Below, one piece after another: positions 22,598 to 31,108 of a DNA stretch of 64,000 nucleotides. The number at the start of each line of letters is the position of its first letter. Position 1 is the first letter of the stretch. The stretch is from Palsa-360 sp963710315 (GTDB lineage Bacteria > Acidobacteriota > Terriglobia > Acidiferrales > UBA7541), in the NCBI GenBank assembly GCA_963710315.1, contig CAVPZW010000004.1, positions 62,001 to 126,000 on the forward strand, in the 5' to 3' direction. The translations under genes and the position numbers were made by a program. The notes below the pieces were generated by a model that did no database searches, was not told the origin of the DNA, and saw only the letters and a program-made list of their open reading frames with translations.

Positions 22598-23975
22598 TGG
22601 CCGCCGCCTCTCTGCCCGCCAGGCGGCCGAATACCGAGCCGATGGTCAGGCCGAAGCCGCCCAGATAACCCTTGGTGAGAATGTTTCCGGACATGATTTC
22701 TCCCGCGGCGAAAACATTTTGGAATGGTTTTCCATTTTGTTCGACGACGCGCGCGCAGTCGTCCACCTCTACGCCCATGTAGGTGAAGGTGATGCCTGGC
22801 CGCAGCGGCAACGCGTAGAATGGCGACCGGTCGATGGGCATGGCCCAGTTGGATTTCGGCGGCGTAAGCCCGCGCGTGCTGTTTCCATCCAGCTTGTCCA
22901 TGCGCAAGTCCGTGTTGCCAGCCACCGCCTGATTGAATCCGGTGACCGTTTCCACAAACGTGCGCGGATCAAGCCCCAGTTGCGGCGCAAGCGCTTCGAG
23001 CGTGTCCGCCTGATACGGCTTGAACATGGGCGGCAGGAAGCGGCCAATGGCTTTGGCGTCCACAACGCCGTAGGCAATTTGTCCCGGCTGGCCGGCGATC
23101 AGCGTTCCCCAGATGGCGTAGCGCTTGGGCCAGATGTCTTCGCCTTCGTCGTAGAAACGCCGCGCGTCGCGATTCACCACGATGCCGAAGGGGACTACGT
23201 CGAGGCGCGTGACGATGCCGCCATCGAACTTCGGCGCGCGCGCATCGACCGCAATGGCATGAAACCCTTTGGGATCGCCGATGGATTTCGCTCCGTGCTT
23301 CATCAGCGCGGCCAGCATGGTGCCGTCATTGTAAGGTGTGCCGCGAATAATAAAATTTTCGGCGGCGTCGCCCCAGTGCCGCTTCAGCCATTCAATATTC
23401 GCTTCGTAGCCGCCGGCAGCGATCACCACGGCGCGCGCGCGGATTAGCTCTCCGCCATTTTCATTTTTCAGGCGCACCGCTTCAAACTTTCCATCCTCGA
23501 TAATTAAATCTTCCACCAGCGCGTTGTAGCGCACAGCGATTCCCATGCGCTTCGCGGTCAGGTAATAGGTGTTCAGTAGCGCCTTGCCGCCGCCCAGAAA
23601 CCAGCGATTTGTGCGCCCCAGATGCAGCGTGCCCGCCAGCGGCTGCTGCCAGTGCACGCCGTGCCTGCTCATCCACGCAGGAAGCGTGCTCGATTCGCGA
23701 ATGGCCATCTTGGCCAAGTCGAGATTCTGCGGACCGCCCGTCACGCCAATCAAATCCTTTAAGTGTTCCTCTTCCGAGTACGGCCCGGAAAAAAATTGGT
23801 CGGCCTCGGCGTGCGAGCAGCGAATGTTGCGCGTGTGCCGCGTGTTCCCCCCGCGCATGTGCTCCGTCGAGCGCTCCAGCACAAGCACGCTGCGCCCCGC
23901 TCCGCGCGCCTCCAGCGCCGCGCACAGCGCCGCGTTCCCCCCTCCCACCACGATGACGTCGTAGATCTCCGCCAT
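22584..23975 (-). CDS. tcuA: FAD-dependent tricarballylate dehydrogenase TcuA
   Basis: 463 residues. The N-terminal VIVVGGGNAALCAALEARGA is the FAD-binding Rossmann motif, followed by VLERSTEHMRGGNTRHTRNI. Later blocks VVIAAGGYEAN, GTPYNDGTMLAAL and the C-terminal FAAGEIMSGNILTKGYLGGF are typical of the fumarate reductase/succinate dehydrogenase flavoprotein family and of TcuA, which oxidises tricarballylate to cis-aconitate. GGGAGAAGC precedes ATG 23975. No tcuC or tcuR homologue is adjacent; the nearby MFS gene could supply transport. A different tricarboxylate-like substrate is possible. Confidence 0.9.
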   Translation of the reverse strand: MAEIYDVIVVGGGNAALCAALEARGAGRSVLVLERSTEHMRGGNTRHTRNIRCSHAEADQFFSGPYSEEEHLKDLIGVTGGPQNLDLAKMAIRESSTLPAWMSRHGVHWQQPLAGTLHLGRTNRWFLGGGKALLNTYYLTAKRMGIAVRYNALVEDLIIEDGKFEAVRLKNENGGELIRARAVVIAAGGYEANIEWLKRHWGDAAENFIIRGTPYNDGTMLAALMKHGAKSIGDPKGFHAIAVDARAPKFDGGIVTRLDVVPFGIVVNRDARRFYDEGEDIWPKRYAIWGTLIAGQPGQIAYGVVDAKAIGRFLPPMFKPYQADTLEALAPQLGLDPRTFVETVTGFNQAVAGNTDLRMDKLDGNSTRGLTPPKSNWAMPIDRSPFYALPLRPGITFTYMGVEVDDCARVVEQNGKPFQNVFAAGEIMSGNILTKGYLGGFGLTIGSVFGRLAGREAAASARS

Positions 23976-24094
23976 GCTTCTCCCTAAAAATATTTTCCTG
24001 CGATTGATTTTCGTTCGCGCGCGATCAGAATGCGATCAGAAAGTATACCCCAGCCGAGCACGAGTGGTTCTAATACGCGACGGGAAAAGCAGCC

Positions 24095-24189
24095 CATTTT
24101 GTCATTCTGAGCGGAGCGAAGAATCTCTCTTCGGTTTCGGCAATTGAAAAGAAGGAGAGATTCTTCGCTCCGCTCAGAATGACAAAATG
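24095..24189. repeat. Long palindromic repeat (GTCATTCTGAGCGGAG family)
   Basis: Two arms of about 38 bp (24095-24132 and 24151-24189), near-perfect inverted copies containing GTCATTCTGAGC and GAAGAATCTC, flank an 18-base centre. This family of long hairpins is widespread in Acidobacteriota and some other genomes (recalled). It lies upstream of both tcuA and the NTF2-like gene. Confidence 0.75.
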
Positions 24190-24327
24190 TTCAGTTTTTG
24201 CGCGGATAGTTAAGGAAGTGCTGACATTCAGATTTTTGGTTTTGCAATTTGAGCGGGGAAATTCACAACGCTCGATAAGCAATTGCGCCAGTGCGGAGAG
24301 AGCGCACAGAAGTGATATTATCCCGCC

Positions 24328-24768
24328 GTGGACGATCACCGACAGGAAAACGAAGCAGGCAGACCCGCCCGTCAGGAAGATTTCAACAAGTCCCTGATCA
24401 AGCGAGCGTTTCAAGATGTGTTCGCGTCCGACGCGTTCGATGAAGGCGCAATCGCCCGCTTTTTCAGCCCTCAATACGTGCAGAAGACCGACGGCCGCAC
24501 GCTGGATTTTCCGGGATTTGCTGAACACGTCCGCGAATTGAAGCGCACACTCAAGAACATCAAAATCACATCCGAGCGCCTCGTTGCAGAGGGCGCAAAC
24601 GTCGTCAGCATCCACCGCGCCGAAGCCGATAAAATCGCAGGCGGCAGAATCGCCATCCGCGTATTCGCCCTGTTCGTGATCGACGAAGGCAAGATCGTCC
24701 TCTGCGATGAGTTAACCCACCTCGAACAAGGCGCCGCCCAGGATCGCGACTTGGCTTCCCGCTCATAA
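24328..24768 (+). CDS. SnoaL/NTF2-like protein
   Basis: 146 residues from GTG 24328. The pattern IKRAFQDVFASDAFDEGAIA, then FFSPQYVQKTDGRTLDFPGF, HVRELKRTLKN and IRVFALFVIDEGKIVLCDEL is the cone-shaped NTF2-like fold of the SnoaL/DUF4440 type, used as small enzymes or ligand binders. No catalytic assignment is possible. It lies alone between a long palindrome and a minus-strand HEPN-like gene. Confidence 0.65.
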   Translation: MDDHRQENEAGRPARQEDFNKSLIKRAFQDVFASDAFDEGAIARFFSPQYVQKTDGRTLDFPGFAEHVRELKRTLKNIKITSERLVAEGANVVSIHRAEADKIAGGRIAIRVFALFVIDEGKIVLCDELTHLEQGAAQDRDLASRS

Positions 24769-24842
24769 GTGTTCTCTATGAGGAAATTGCGAGAAGTTGG
24801 CCCACCTGAAATTCCACTCTCCTGTGTGGGAGCCAAGAGAAA

Positions 24843-25511
24843 TCAGTGGATGGTGGGAGGATTTGGAAGGGGTCTCTCTCCTGTCTCGTCTAACCGTACC
24901 GTGAGTTCGACTCTCAGTACCTCGGCGGCACACCGTAGCGGGCCGTACTCGAATCGTCGGAACTGATAGGAATTATCTTCGGGCTGGCTGAACTCGAATG
25001 CGTACCTCCAGGACTGGAATAGGTCTTTCGATCTTTCGAGCAGGTCTGGAAGAGAAAGGGACACTTTGTAATCGTCCCAAAGTGGCTCTTCTAGAGGGCC
25101 TCTTGCAAATGTAAAACTCACATGCCCATCAAGTCGGCGGACTTCGTCTGGCAGTGCTACGTCGTAAATGCTTTCGATAAGCGTTCTAATTTCCTGAGGC
25201 ATTGCATCATACAGCTCGCGCAGATTGTGGACCGGCGGGACTTGCAAATCCAATTGTGTGAGGAGGCCCTTCAAGTAGAGTTCCAGCGCAAATGCTAAAT
25301 TTGTCGCGCAAACCACAACGTCTCCCATTTCATTCGGCATTGCTTGGGAGGAACCTTCCCTTACCTTCCATATCTCCGGGAACAAAGTCTCTGCCAGCTT
25401 CTGGAAGGCCTCGGCGCACACGAGAGCATCTTGGGAGCTCCTTGCTTTTTTTGAGACAGAACCCTTCACCATATGGATCCCATTATGATCCTGATCGGGC
25501 CAACCACTCAC
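24843..25511 (-). CDS. HEPN-like domain protein
   Basis: 222 residues, or 209 from the inner ATG at 25472. The central segment NLAFALELYLKGLL, then PPVHNLRELYDAMPQEIRTL resembles HEPN domains, four-helix bundles often acting as RNases or as parts of toxin pairs. The usual RX4-6H catalytic motif is not clearly present, so activity is doubtful. No MNT partner gene is adjacent. It stands between an NTF2-like gene and a TPP enzyme. Confidence 0.5.
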   Translation of the reverse strand: MSGWPDQDHNGIHMVKGSVSKKARSSQDALVCAEAFQKLAETLFPEIWKVREGSSQAMPNEMGDVVVCATNLAFALELYLKGLLTQLDLQVPPVHNLRELYDAMPQEIRTLIESIYDVALPDEVRRLDGHVSFTFARGPLEEPLWDDYKVSLSLPDLLERSKDLFQSWRYAFEFSQPEDNSYQFRRFEYGPLRCAAEVLRVELTVRLDETGERPLPNPPTIH

Positions 25512-25544
25512 GATTTTCTGAGAGTCGATTAGGAGACCGGGTGC

Positions 25545-27221
25545 CTACTCCTCCCACGGAGTTGGCGCGAGGGCTTCGATGTCGCTCATCACTTCGACTA
25601 CTGCGGGGCGGGCGCTGGAGATGGCTTGGTCGAGGGCGGAGCGCAGCTCGGCGGGCTTTGTGACGCGGATTCCTAGGGCGCCCATGGATTCGGCGATGGC
25701 GGCGAAGTTGACTTCGGAGAAGTGCCACATTTCGCCCTGTTTTTTGGAGGGTTTTCCGCCGTAGGCTTGTTTGAAGATCAGGGTTTCCTGGTTCAGGGCG
25801 TTGTTGTTGTTGACTACCGTGACGGTGGGGATGTTGCAGCGCACCGCGGTTTCCAGTTCCTGCAGGTGATACCAGAAGCCGCCGTCGCCCGTGAAGCAGA
25901 CCACCGGCTTCTTGGGCATGGCCACTTTCGCGCCTAGCGAAGCGGGAAACGCCCAGCCGAGCGATCCGGCGGCGCGCAGGAAATCCCAGGGCGTGCTGAC
26001 CCAGAGCTGCTGCGCGGACCACATGCCGGCGTGGCCTGTGTCAGACACCACTATGGTGTCGCGCGGCAGCCAGTCTCCCAATTCCTTCATGATGCGCTCG
26101 GGGCGCATGGGCACGGCGTCGGAAGCGCGCAGCGGGTTTACTTCGGCGCGCCACTCGTTTACCGCGGCGGTAATTTGCTCGATCCATTTCACATTGCGCG
26201 CGGCGTTGCCGGGAGCGCCCACGGCCTCGTTCAGCGCCTTCATGGCAACTTTCGCATCTCCTAAAATCGAAACTGCATTCGGATAATTCCTGCCCAGATC
26301 GGCGGCTTCGATTCCAATCTGAATGACTGCAGTGCCCGCCGCCGGAATTTTCCAGAAATGCGTGACCATGCCGGCGGTCTGGCTGCCCACGTAGAGAACC
26401 AGATCGGCGCGCGACAAAATTTTATTGGTGCAGGAGCGCGAATACGTGCCGGGGACGCCGATGTACAACGGATTATCTTCCGGGACGAGCGATTTGCCGT
26501 TCAGCGAAGTGGCCACGGGAATGGAAAGAGTTTTGGCGAGCTTCAAAATTTCCGGACCCGCGCCCGACAAGCGCGCGCCGCCGCCAACGACGATCACGGG
26601 GCGCTGCGCCTTCTTCAACATTTGCGCGGCTTCCTTTACGCTGGCCGCTTCCGGCGCGGGCCGGTAAGCGGGAACCTGCATGAATCGTTCCTCGGCGATC
26701 AACTTCAGGTCGGCTTCCTCGTGCTCGATGTCTCCCTCTTTTCCCGCGAAGAGGATATTCACGGGAGCGGGCGTGCCGGAGGTGGCTTCGCGAAAGGCCT
26801 GCCGCAAGAGATCGGGAATGCGGCCCACGGTGTCCGCCTGAAAATTGGCCTTGGTCACCTGCGAGAAAATCGGATAGTCGTCCATTTCCTGATAATTGAT
26901 TTTGTGTTTCTGGTGGCCCCATCGTCCGCCCGTCAAGGCAATCACCGGGCTGTGGCCCATGTAGGCATCGCGCAGGCCCGCCGCAAGATTGGCCGCGCCC
27001 ACGGCCTGCGCCGCACAGATGCCGGGACGTCCGGAAGCGCGGGCGTAGCCATCGGCCATGTAGGCGGCCGCTTTTTCGCCGTGCGTCAGCACGCGTTTGA
27101 TGGGCATGTTGTCCATTTCAGCCAGCGCGCGGCTGAGCATGGTGGGAACGAAGAAGAAAGCAGTCACGCCCTGCGCGTTCAAAAATTCCGCGATGAATCG
27201 GCCGCCGGTGATTTTTGCCAA
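25545..27221 (-). CDS. Thiamine pyrophosphate enzyme, acetolactate-synthase-like
   Basis: 558 residues, typical length. It has the N-terminal Pyr domain with the activating E49 (LTHGEKAAAYMADGYARASG), a central domain with VIVVGGGARLSG, and the C-terminal PP domain with GDGGFWYHLQELETAV (444-459) and VNNNNALNQE that binds Mg-TPP. Such enzymes decarboxylate 2-oxo acids or perform carboligation. It has no small regulatory subunit beside it, so it is probably a catabolic relative (for example benzoylformate or oxalyl-type) rather than IlvB. The start is TTG 27221 behind GGGGGAAG. The upstream neighbour is tRNA-Met. Confidence 0.85.
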   Translation of the reverse strand: MAKITGGRFIAEFLNAQGVTAFFFVPTMLSRALAEMDNMPIKRVLTHGEKAAAYMADGYARASGRPGICAAQAVGAANLAAGLRDAYMGHSPVIALTGGRWGHQKHKINYQEMDDYPIFSQVTKANFQADTVGRIPDLLRQAFREATSGTPAPVNILFAGKEGDIEHEEADLKLIAEERFMQVPAYRPAPEAASVKEAAQMLKKAQRPVIVVGGGARLSGAGPEILKLAKTLSIPVATSLNGKSLVPEDNPLYIGVPGTYSRSCTNKILSRADLVLYVGSQTAGMVTHFWKIPAAGTAVIQIGIEAADLGRNYPNAVSILGDAKVAMKALNEAVGAPGNAARNVKWIEQITAAVNEWRAEVNPLRASDAVPMRPERIMKELGDWLPRDTIVVSDTGHAGMWSAQQLWVSTPWDFLRAAGSLGWAFPASLGAKVAMPKKPVVCFTGDGGFWYHLQELETAVRCNIPTVTVVNNNNALNQETLIFKQAYGGKPSKKQGEMWHFSEVNFAAIAESMGALGIRVTKPAELRSALDQAISSARPAVVEVMSDIEALAPTPWEE

Positions 27222-27277
27222 AGTCTTCCCCCCGAAAAACGCGAGATCAGTGAAATGGAATTCGATTCAAAAACGAG

Positions 27278-27352
27278 TGGTGCCGGCGGAGAGACTCGAA
27301 CTCTCGACCTAGGGATTATGAGACCCTCGCTCTACCCCTGAGCTACACCGGC
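27278..27352 (-). tRNA. tRNA-Met (CAT)
   Basis: A complete cloverleaf on the minus strand: acceptor GCCGGTG/CGCCGGC, D stem GCTC/GAGC, anticodon loop CTCATAA with anticodon CAT, T arm GAGAG-TTCGAGT-CTCTC, discriminator A and encoded CCA. The anticodon stem has a T-T mismatch at its base. CAT could also belong to a lysidine-modified tRNA-Ile; an elongator Met identity is favoured but not proven. Confidence 0.88.
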
Positions 27353-27716
27353 AAAAATAAAGCGCTCCATGTTACGGATGGATTCGGAGGACTGTCAAGC
27401 AGGGAAAGGGTACCTGAAACAGATGCTGCTTGTCCAAGCCATCCCGAAATGAGTTGGGATACTCAGAATTCCTAGCTGCCCCCGGAACGATACTCGGCGA
27501 TGTCCTTGAGAGCACAGGTATTTAGTGCGAGTCCTGATAGTACTGATGTACTGTTGACCCCGCCGGCCCGGAATCCTACATTGTACGTGGACAAGAGCCT
27601 TCTGACGGGCATTGTCCGACGGTATTGACCGTTTAGACACTATGTAACAATTCTGTTCCATTTCGGAATCGAGCTACATATAATCCTCCCGGGTTAGTTT
27701 CCCGTCCGGAGGGTCT
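27353..27716. other. Intergenic region
   Basis: 364 bases between tRNA-Met and the repeat-protein gene. No gene or clear repeat is seen. The end holds the GGAGGG ribosome binding site for ATG 27717, and the tRNA promoter must lie at the left end of the region. Confidence 0.5.
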
Positions 27717-28079
27717 ATGTATAAGTGTCTAACGGTAGTCGCTCTTGTATTGCTCGTATTGTCGGGAGCGATGGGGCTACGGAGTATCGCGGCTGCACCG
27801 GTCGTGAATTCCTCGGCTTCTGCTCCAGCAGTGTGGGCTATCGGCGGCGGCGTTCCACCGGCACCGGTTAATTTCGGCATTGGCGGCGGCGTTCCACCGG
27901 CCCCAGTTACCTTGGGAATCGGCGGCGGCGTCCCACCGGCCCCAGTAACTTTGGGAATCGGTGGTGGCGTCCCACCAGCCCCAGTTACCTTGGGCATTGG
28001 CGGCGGCGTTCCACCAGCCCCAGTGACTCTGGGAATCGGCGGCGGCGTTCCACCGTTGCACCCGGGTTCGGGCGAGTAA
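27717..28079 (+). CDS. Secreted protein of GIGGGVPPAPVTL repeats
   Basis: 120 residues. GGAGGG precedes ATG 27717. Residues 1-26 (MYKCLTVVALVLLVLSGAMG, ending SIAAA) form a signal peptide. After a short Ser/Ala segment the mature protein is six near-identical 13-residue units, IGGGVPPAPVTLG, the last degenerating into PPLHPGSGE. Gly/Pro/Val composition predicts an extended or elastin-like chain rather than a globular fold. No family is recognised. A surface-associated or matrix role is possible. Confidence 0.75.
   Translation: MYKCLTVVALVLLVLSGAMGLRSIAAAPVVNSSASAPAVWAIGGGVPPAPVNFGIGGGVPPAPVTLGIGGGVPPAPVTLGIGGGVPPAPVTLGIGGGVPPAPVTLGIGGGVPPLHPGSGE
27840..28055 (+). repeat. 39-bp tandem coding repeat
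   Basis: About five and a half copies of a 39-bp unit starting ATCGGCGGCGGCGTTCCACC, differing at a few third-codon positions. The near-identity at DNA level shows recent expansion, and copy number is probably variable among strains. Confidence 0.9.
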
Positions 28080-28132
28080 TGTTTGCGTGATACCTAGCAG
28101 CCGACTGGGTCCACGCGGAGGTTTCAGACCTT

Positions 28133-28828
28133 ATGCTGGGCCCAGTCGACTACGCGGTTTGGTTGGCGGTAACCATCGCCGATCTGTTTTGTTTGTTCTG
28201 TGTCCTCAGAAAGAGGACCTTTTCAAAACACTTCACGATCGTTCTCTTTCTCTCCTCCTCCGTCACGATCAGCGTGGCCCGGTATGTCATCCTCGTAGCT
28301 AGTGGACTCAAATCGATTTCCTATTTTTATTTTTATTACTATTCGGACGCGGTGCTGACCATCTGCCTCTTCTTTGTGCTGATGGATTTTTTTGGGCAGG
28401 TTTTTTCGGAGATGGGCGTGAGCAAGATGCTGCGCGGCGGCGCCATGCTGCTTCTCGGCGGGACGGCATTGATTTCTTACCAGATGGTGGCTTCTTCCAG
28501 CGACCGCTTGCTTACCAGGTTCGCCTATGAGCTGTCCCAAAATCTTTATTTTATCGGCGTGGTTTTGACCTACGTGCTTTGGGGCGCGATCATGAAGATG
28601 CGGGAGAACAGGACACAATTGATGCAGCTGGTTCTCTCACTGGGCGTCTTCTTTAGCGCCTTTGCAGGCAGTTATGCACTGCGAAATATGTATCCCGACC
28701 ATGCCATCTGGCGATATTTCATCCATTTTATGGCCGTTTGGCTGCCCGCTTCGTGGGCGTATACATTTATAAAAGTTCCGGAGGACGCCCGGATGGCTAC
28801 ATCGAGAGTGCTGGCTCCCAATCAATGA
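28133..28828 (+). CDS. Integral membrane protein, seven helices
   Basis: 231 residues with about seven hydrophobic segments starting at DYAVWLAVTIADLFCLFCVL. GGAGG lies ten bases before ATG 28133. The aromatic cluster YFYFYYYSDAVL and the arrangement resemble uncharacterised membrane proteins that are numerous in Acidobacteriota. No transporter signature is present. It overlaps the next gene by ATGA, so both are made together. Confidence 0.7.
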   Translation: MLGPVDYAVWLAVTIADLFCLFCVLRKRTFSKHFTIVLFLSSSVTISVARYVILVASGLKSISYFYFYYYSDAVLTICLFFVLMDFFGQVFSEMGVSKMLRGGAMLLLGGTALISYQMVASSSDRLLTRFAYELSQNLYFIGVVLTYVLWGAIMKMRENRTQLMQLVLSLGVFFSAFAGSYALRNMYPDHAIWRYFIHFMAVWLPASWAYTFIKVPEDARMATSRVLAPNQ

Positions 28829-29229
28829 TTGCAGTAACGATTTTCTTCATTTCATTACTGACCCTGCTGCAATTCTTTGTTTCTTACAGCCGTTCCCTGA
28901 TTGCTGAATCGCGCGCCCATGAGCTTTCCGCACAGGCCCTGGAAATTTGCGGAATTGAACCCAATGGCTTGACCGACGACCGGTTCCGGCGCCTCCTCCA
29001 ACTGATTTCTCTCTGCCCTGAATCCGGCGGAGACCGAGGTGGAGTTCAAGCAGTTGCCGCATATTTCCACTTGCTGGCTGCGGCGCGCGTCTTATTGAGC
29101 TGGGCGATTCCTTCAGCAGGGCCGTGGATCGAGGCGGAACGCTGCGGGTGCGCCCGTGTCGCAGCCGTGGTTCTGGATCGGCGGATTGCCTACAGTCGAA
29201 TGATGGTGGCGCAACTGGCAAGCCGTTAG
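28825..29229 (+). CDS. Small membrane-anchored protein coupled to the preceding gene
   Basis: 134 residues from ATG 28825, which overlaps the stop of the seven-helix protein (ATGA). Residues 1-22 (MIAVTIFFISLLTLLQFFVS) are a membrane anchor. The remainder is soluble with IEPNGLTDDRFRRLLQLISL and a Cys-containing end. The pair probably forms a membrane complex; function unknown. Confidence 0.65.
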   Translation: MIAVTIFFISLLTLLQFFVSYSRSLIAESRAHELSAQALEICGIEPNGLTDDRFRRLLQLISLCPESGGDRGGVQAVAAYFHLLAAARVLLSWAIPSAGPWIEAERCGCARVAAVVLDRRIAYSRMMVAQLASR

Positions 29230-29383
29230 ATTGAGTTCCACGGCGCCGAAAATCTTTTTGCCCGCCTTTCAAGACCTCGGCGCATTGTGCGATTTCAACC
29301 TTAATTGCTACCATTGTTGCTTCCGGCGGGCTCCCAGGAAAACGCGCGTTCGGCGAGGGAATCCGCCACGCCGGTTTTTTCAG

Positions 29384-30886
29384 ATGAACCACGATCTCCA
29401 TAAACGGGTCCGCGACACCATCGGTCATCACGCCATGATTCGGCCGGGCGACCGAATTGGCATTGGTGTTTCCGGCGGCGCGGATTCCGTGGCCATGCTT
29501 CGAATTTTGGCCGATTTGCGGCCACATTTTGGGATCACGATTGTTGTTCTGCATTTCCACCATCAATTGCGGGGCGCGGAAGCGGACCAAGACGAACGTT
29601 TCGTGAAATCGCTGGCAGGCGAATTCCATTTCGAATTTGAATCGGGCCGCGCCGATGTTTCCGGCAAGGCAGATGCTCATGGTTGGAACCTGGAAGACGC
29701 AGCCCGCCGATTGCGCTATCGATTTTTCGCCTCCGTTGCGGAAGCGCGCGGCTTGAATCGCGTGGCTGTGGCCCACACGGCGGACGACCAGGCCGAAACG
29801 GTTTTATCTCATCTGCTGCGTGGCACGGGCCTGGCGGGCCTGGCGGGAATCTATCCGGTCGCCGGCCAGATCATTCGCCCGCTGATTGATTTGCGGCGCG
29901 AGGAATTGCGCGAGTTCCTTTCGGAATTAGGACAGCCTTGGCGGGAAGACGCCACCAATCAGGACACTTCACGCACGCGGGCGCGCATTCGCCACCAGCT
30001 TATTCCACTGCTTCTGCGCGATTTCGATCCCGCCGCCGTAACTCGCCTGGCACGCCTTGCGGCGCATGCGCATGACGACGAAATTTTTTGGCGATCGCTC
30101 GAAGACCAACGATTCCATGCCTTGACGACTCGCGAATCTTCAGCCGCAATTTCCCTGAGCATTGCGGACCTTCTGTCACCCTTGCGATTGCTGAATGCCG
30201 CGGAACGCAATCCCGGCGGGGAGCCCGCCACATCTTCCATCTCAACAACGGCTCTGACACGCCGTCTGGTGCGGCGAATTTTTGCCGAGATTCGAGGCAG
30301 CCGCGAACAATTGACTTCGCGACACGTCAACGCCGTGATGGACCTGGCAACGAAGTCTCAAAGCGGGGCAAGCATTGAGCTCCCCGGCGTGTGCGTGGAA
30401 CGAATTTTCGATCGGCTTCGTTTCACGAGCGCGCTCGCTGCCTTGCATCCGGCGCGAGGCGGCGAAGAGGTATTTCCAAGTTGTAATTTTTCCTACACGG
30501 TTTCCAGGCCCGGGCTCACGGAAACGGCTTCCGTTGTTGTTACGGAAATTCACCGCCGGTTCAATTTGAAAATAGTTGACTGGCCCGCGGCCCCGCGCGA
30601 CACTGTAGTGAGTAGCGGTGCCCTTGACTTCGATCTTGTGAAATGGCCGCTAGTCCTTCGAGCTTGGCGTCCGGGGGACTCCTATCGCCCGCATGGGAGT
30701 CGGCACGTTCGGAAACTAAAACGGCTGCTCTTGCAATCTCGCGTTCCCAGAAGCGAGCGGGGAAGCTGGCCCGTTTTGACTAGCGAAGGAAAAGTGATTT
30801 GGGCTTCCGGTTATCCGGTGGCCGATGAACTTGCGCCGCATCCGGGAACGCAAACTGGGTTGGTAATCGGCGAGGAAGAGTTTTAG
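29384..30886 (+). CDS. tilS: tRNA(Ile)-lysidine synthase
   Basis: 500 residues. It joins lysine to C34 of the CAT-anticodon tRNA-Ile so that AUA is read correctly, using ATP. The PP-loop motif SGGADS is at residues 30-35 (IGVSGGADSVAMLRIL), followed by VAHTADDQAETVLSHLLRGT and the TilS-specific substrate-binding part, with the C-terminal domain marked by RAWRPGDSYRPHGSRHVRKL and RLLLQSRVPRSERGSWPVL. ATG 29384 is chosen because homologous sequence begins there; its ribosome binding site is weak. It lies before ftsH, a common order in bacteria. Confidence 0.9.
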   Translation: MNHDLHKRVRDTIGHHAMIRPGDRIGIGVSGGADSVAMLRILADLRPHFGITIVVLHFHHQLRGAEADQDERFVKSLAGEFHFEFESGRADVSGKADAHGWNLEDAARRLRYRFFASVAEARGLNRVAVAHTADDQAETVLSHLLRGTGLAGLAGIYPVAGQIIRPLIDLRREELREFLSELGQPWREDATNQDTSRTRARIRHQLIPLLLRDFDPAAVTRLARLAAHAHDDEIFWRSLEDQRFHALTTRESSAAISLSIADLLSPLRLLNAAERNPGGEPATSSISTTALTRRLVRRIFAEIRGSREQLTSRHVNAVMDLATKSQSGASIELPGVCVERIFDRLRFTSALAALHPARGGEEVFPSCNFSYTVSRPGLTETASVVVTEIHRRFNLKIVDWPAAPRDTVVSSGALDFDLVKWPLVLRAWRPGDSYRPHGSRHVRKLKRLLLQSRVPRSERGSWPVLTSEGKVIWASGYPVADELAPHPGTQTGLVIGEEEF

Positions 30887-31108
30887 AACCCGGCAGTTAG
30901 GGAAGTTGCCGGAGTTGCCTGGCTTTTACAGGCGGCGAAAGCAGGGAGGGCTTGATTACTTTGGCCCTCTGCCTGCATCTAATTTGTAGGGGCGATTGGG
31001 GCAGGAAAAATACACTCGTTATGTGCCCGCAATTGTATTGAGATTTGGTGATGCGCAGGCGATTTCAGGATGCCGCGCGCCGGAAGATCCGGCAGGTGAG
31101 GTAGAGCC

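Noticed and set aside
22545..23447. 300-residue plus-strand frame opposite tcuA
   Set aside because: Arg/His/Gly-rich shadow of a high-GC gene; no ribosome binding site or motif.
27840..28055. Regular 39-bp repeat considered as a CRISPR array
   Set aside because: Units are contiguous without unique spacers and are translated as a repeat protein.
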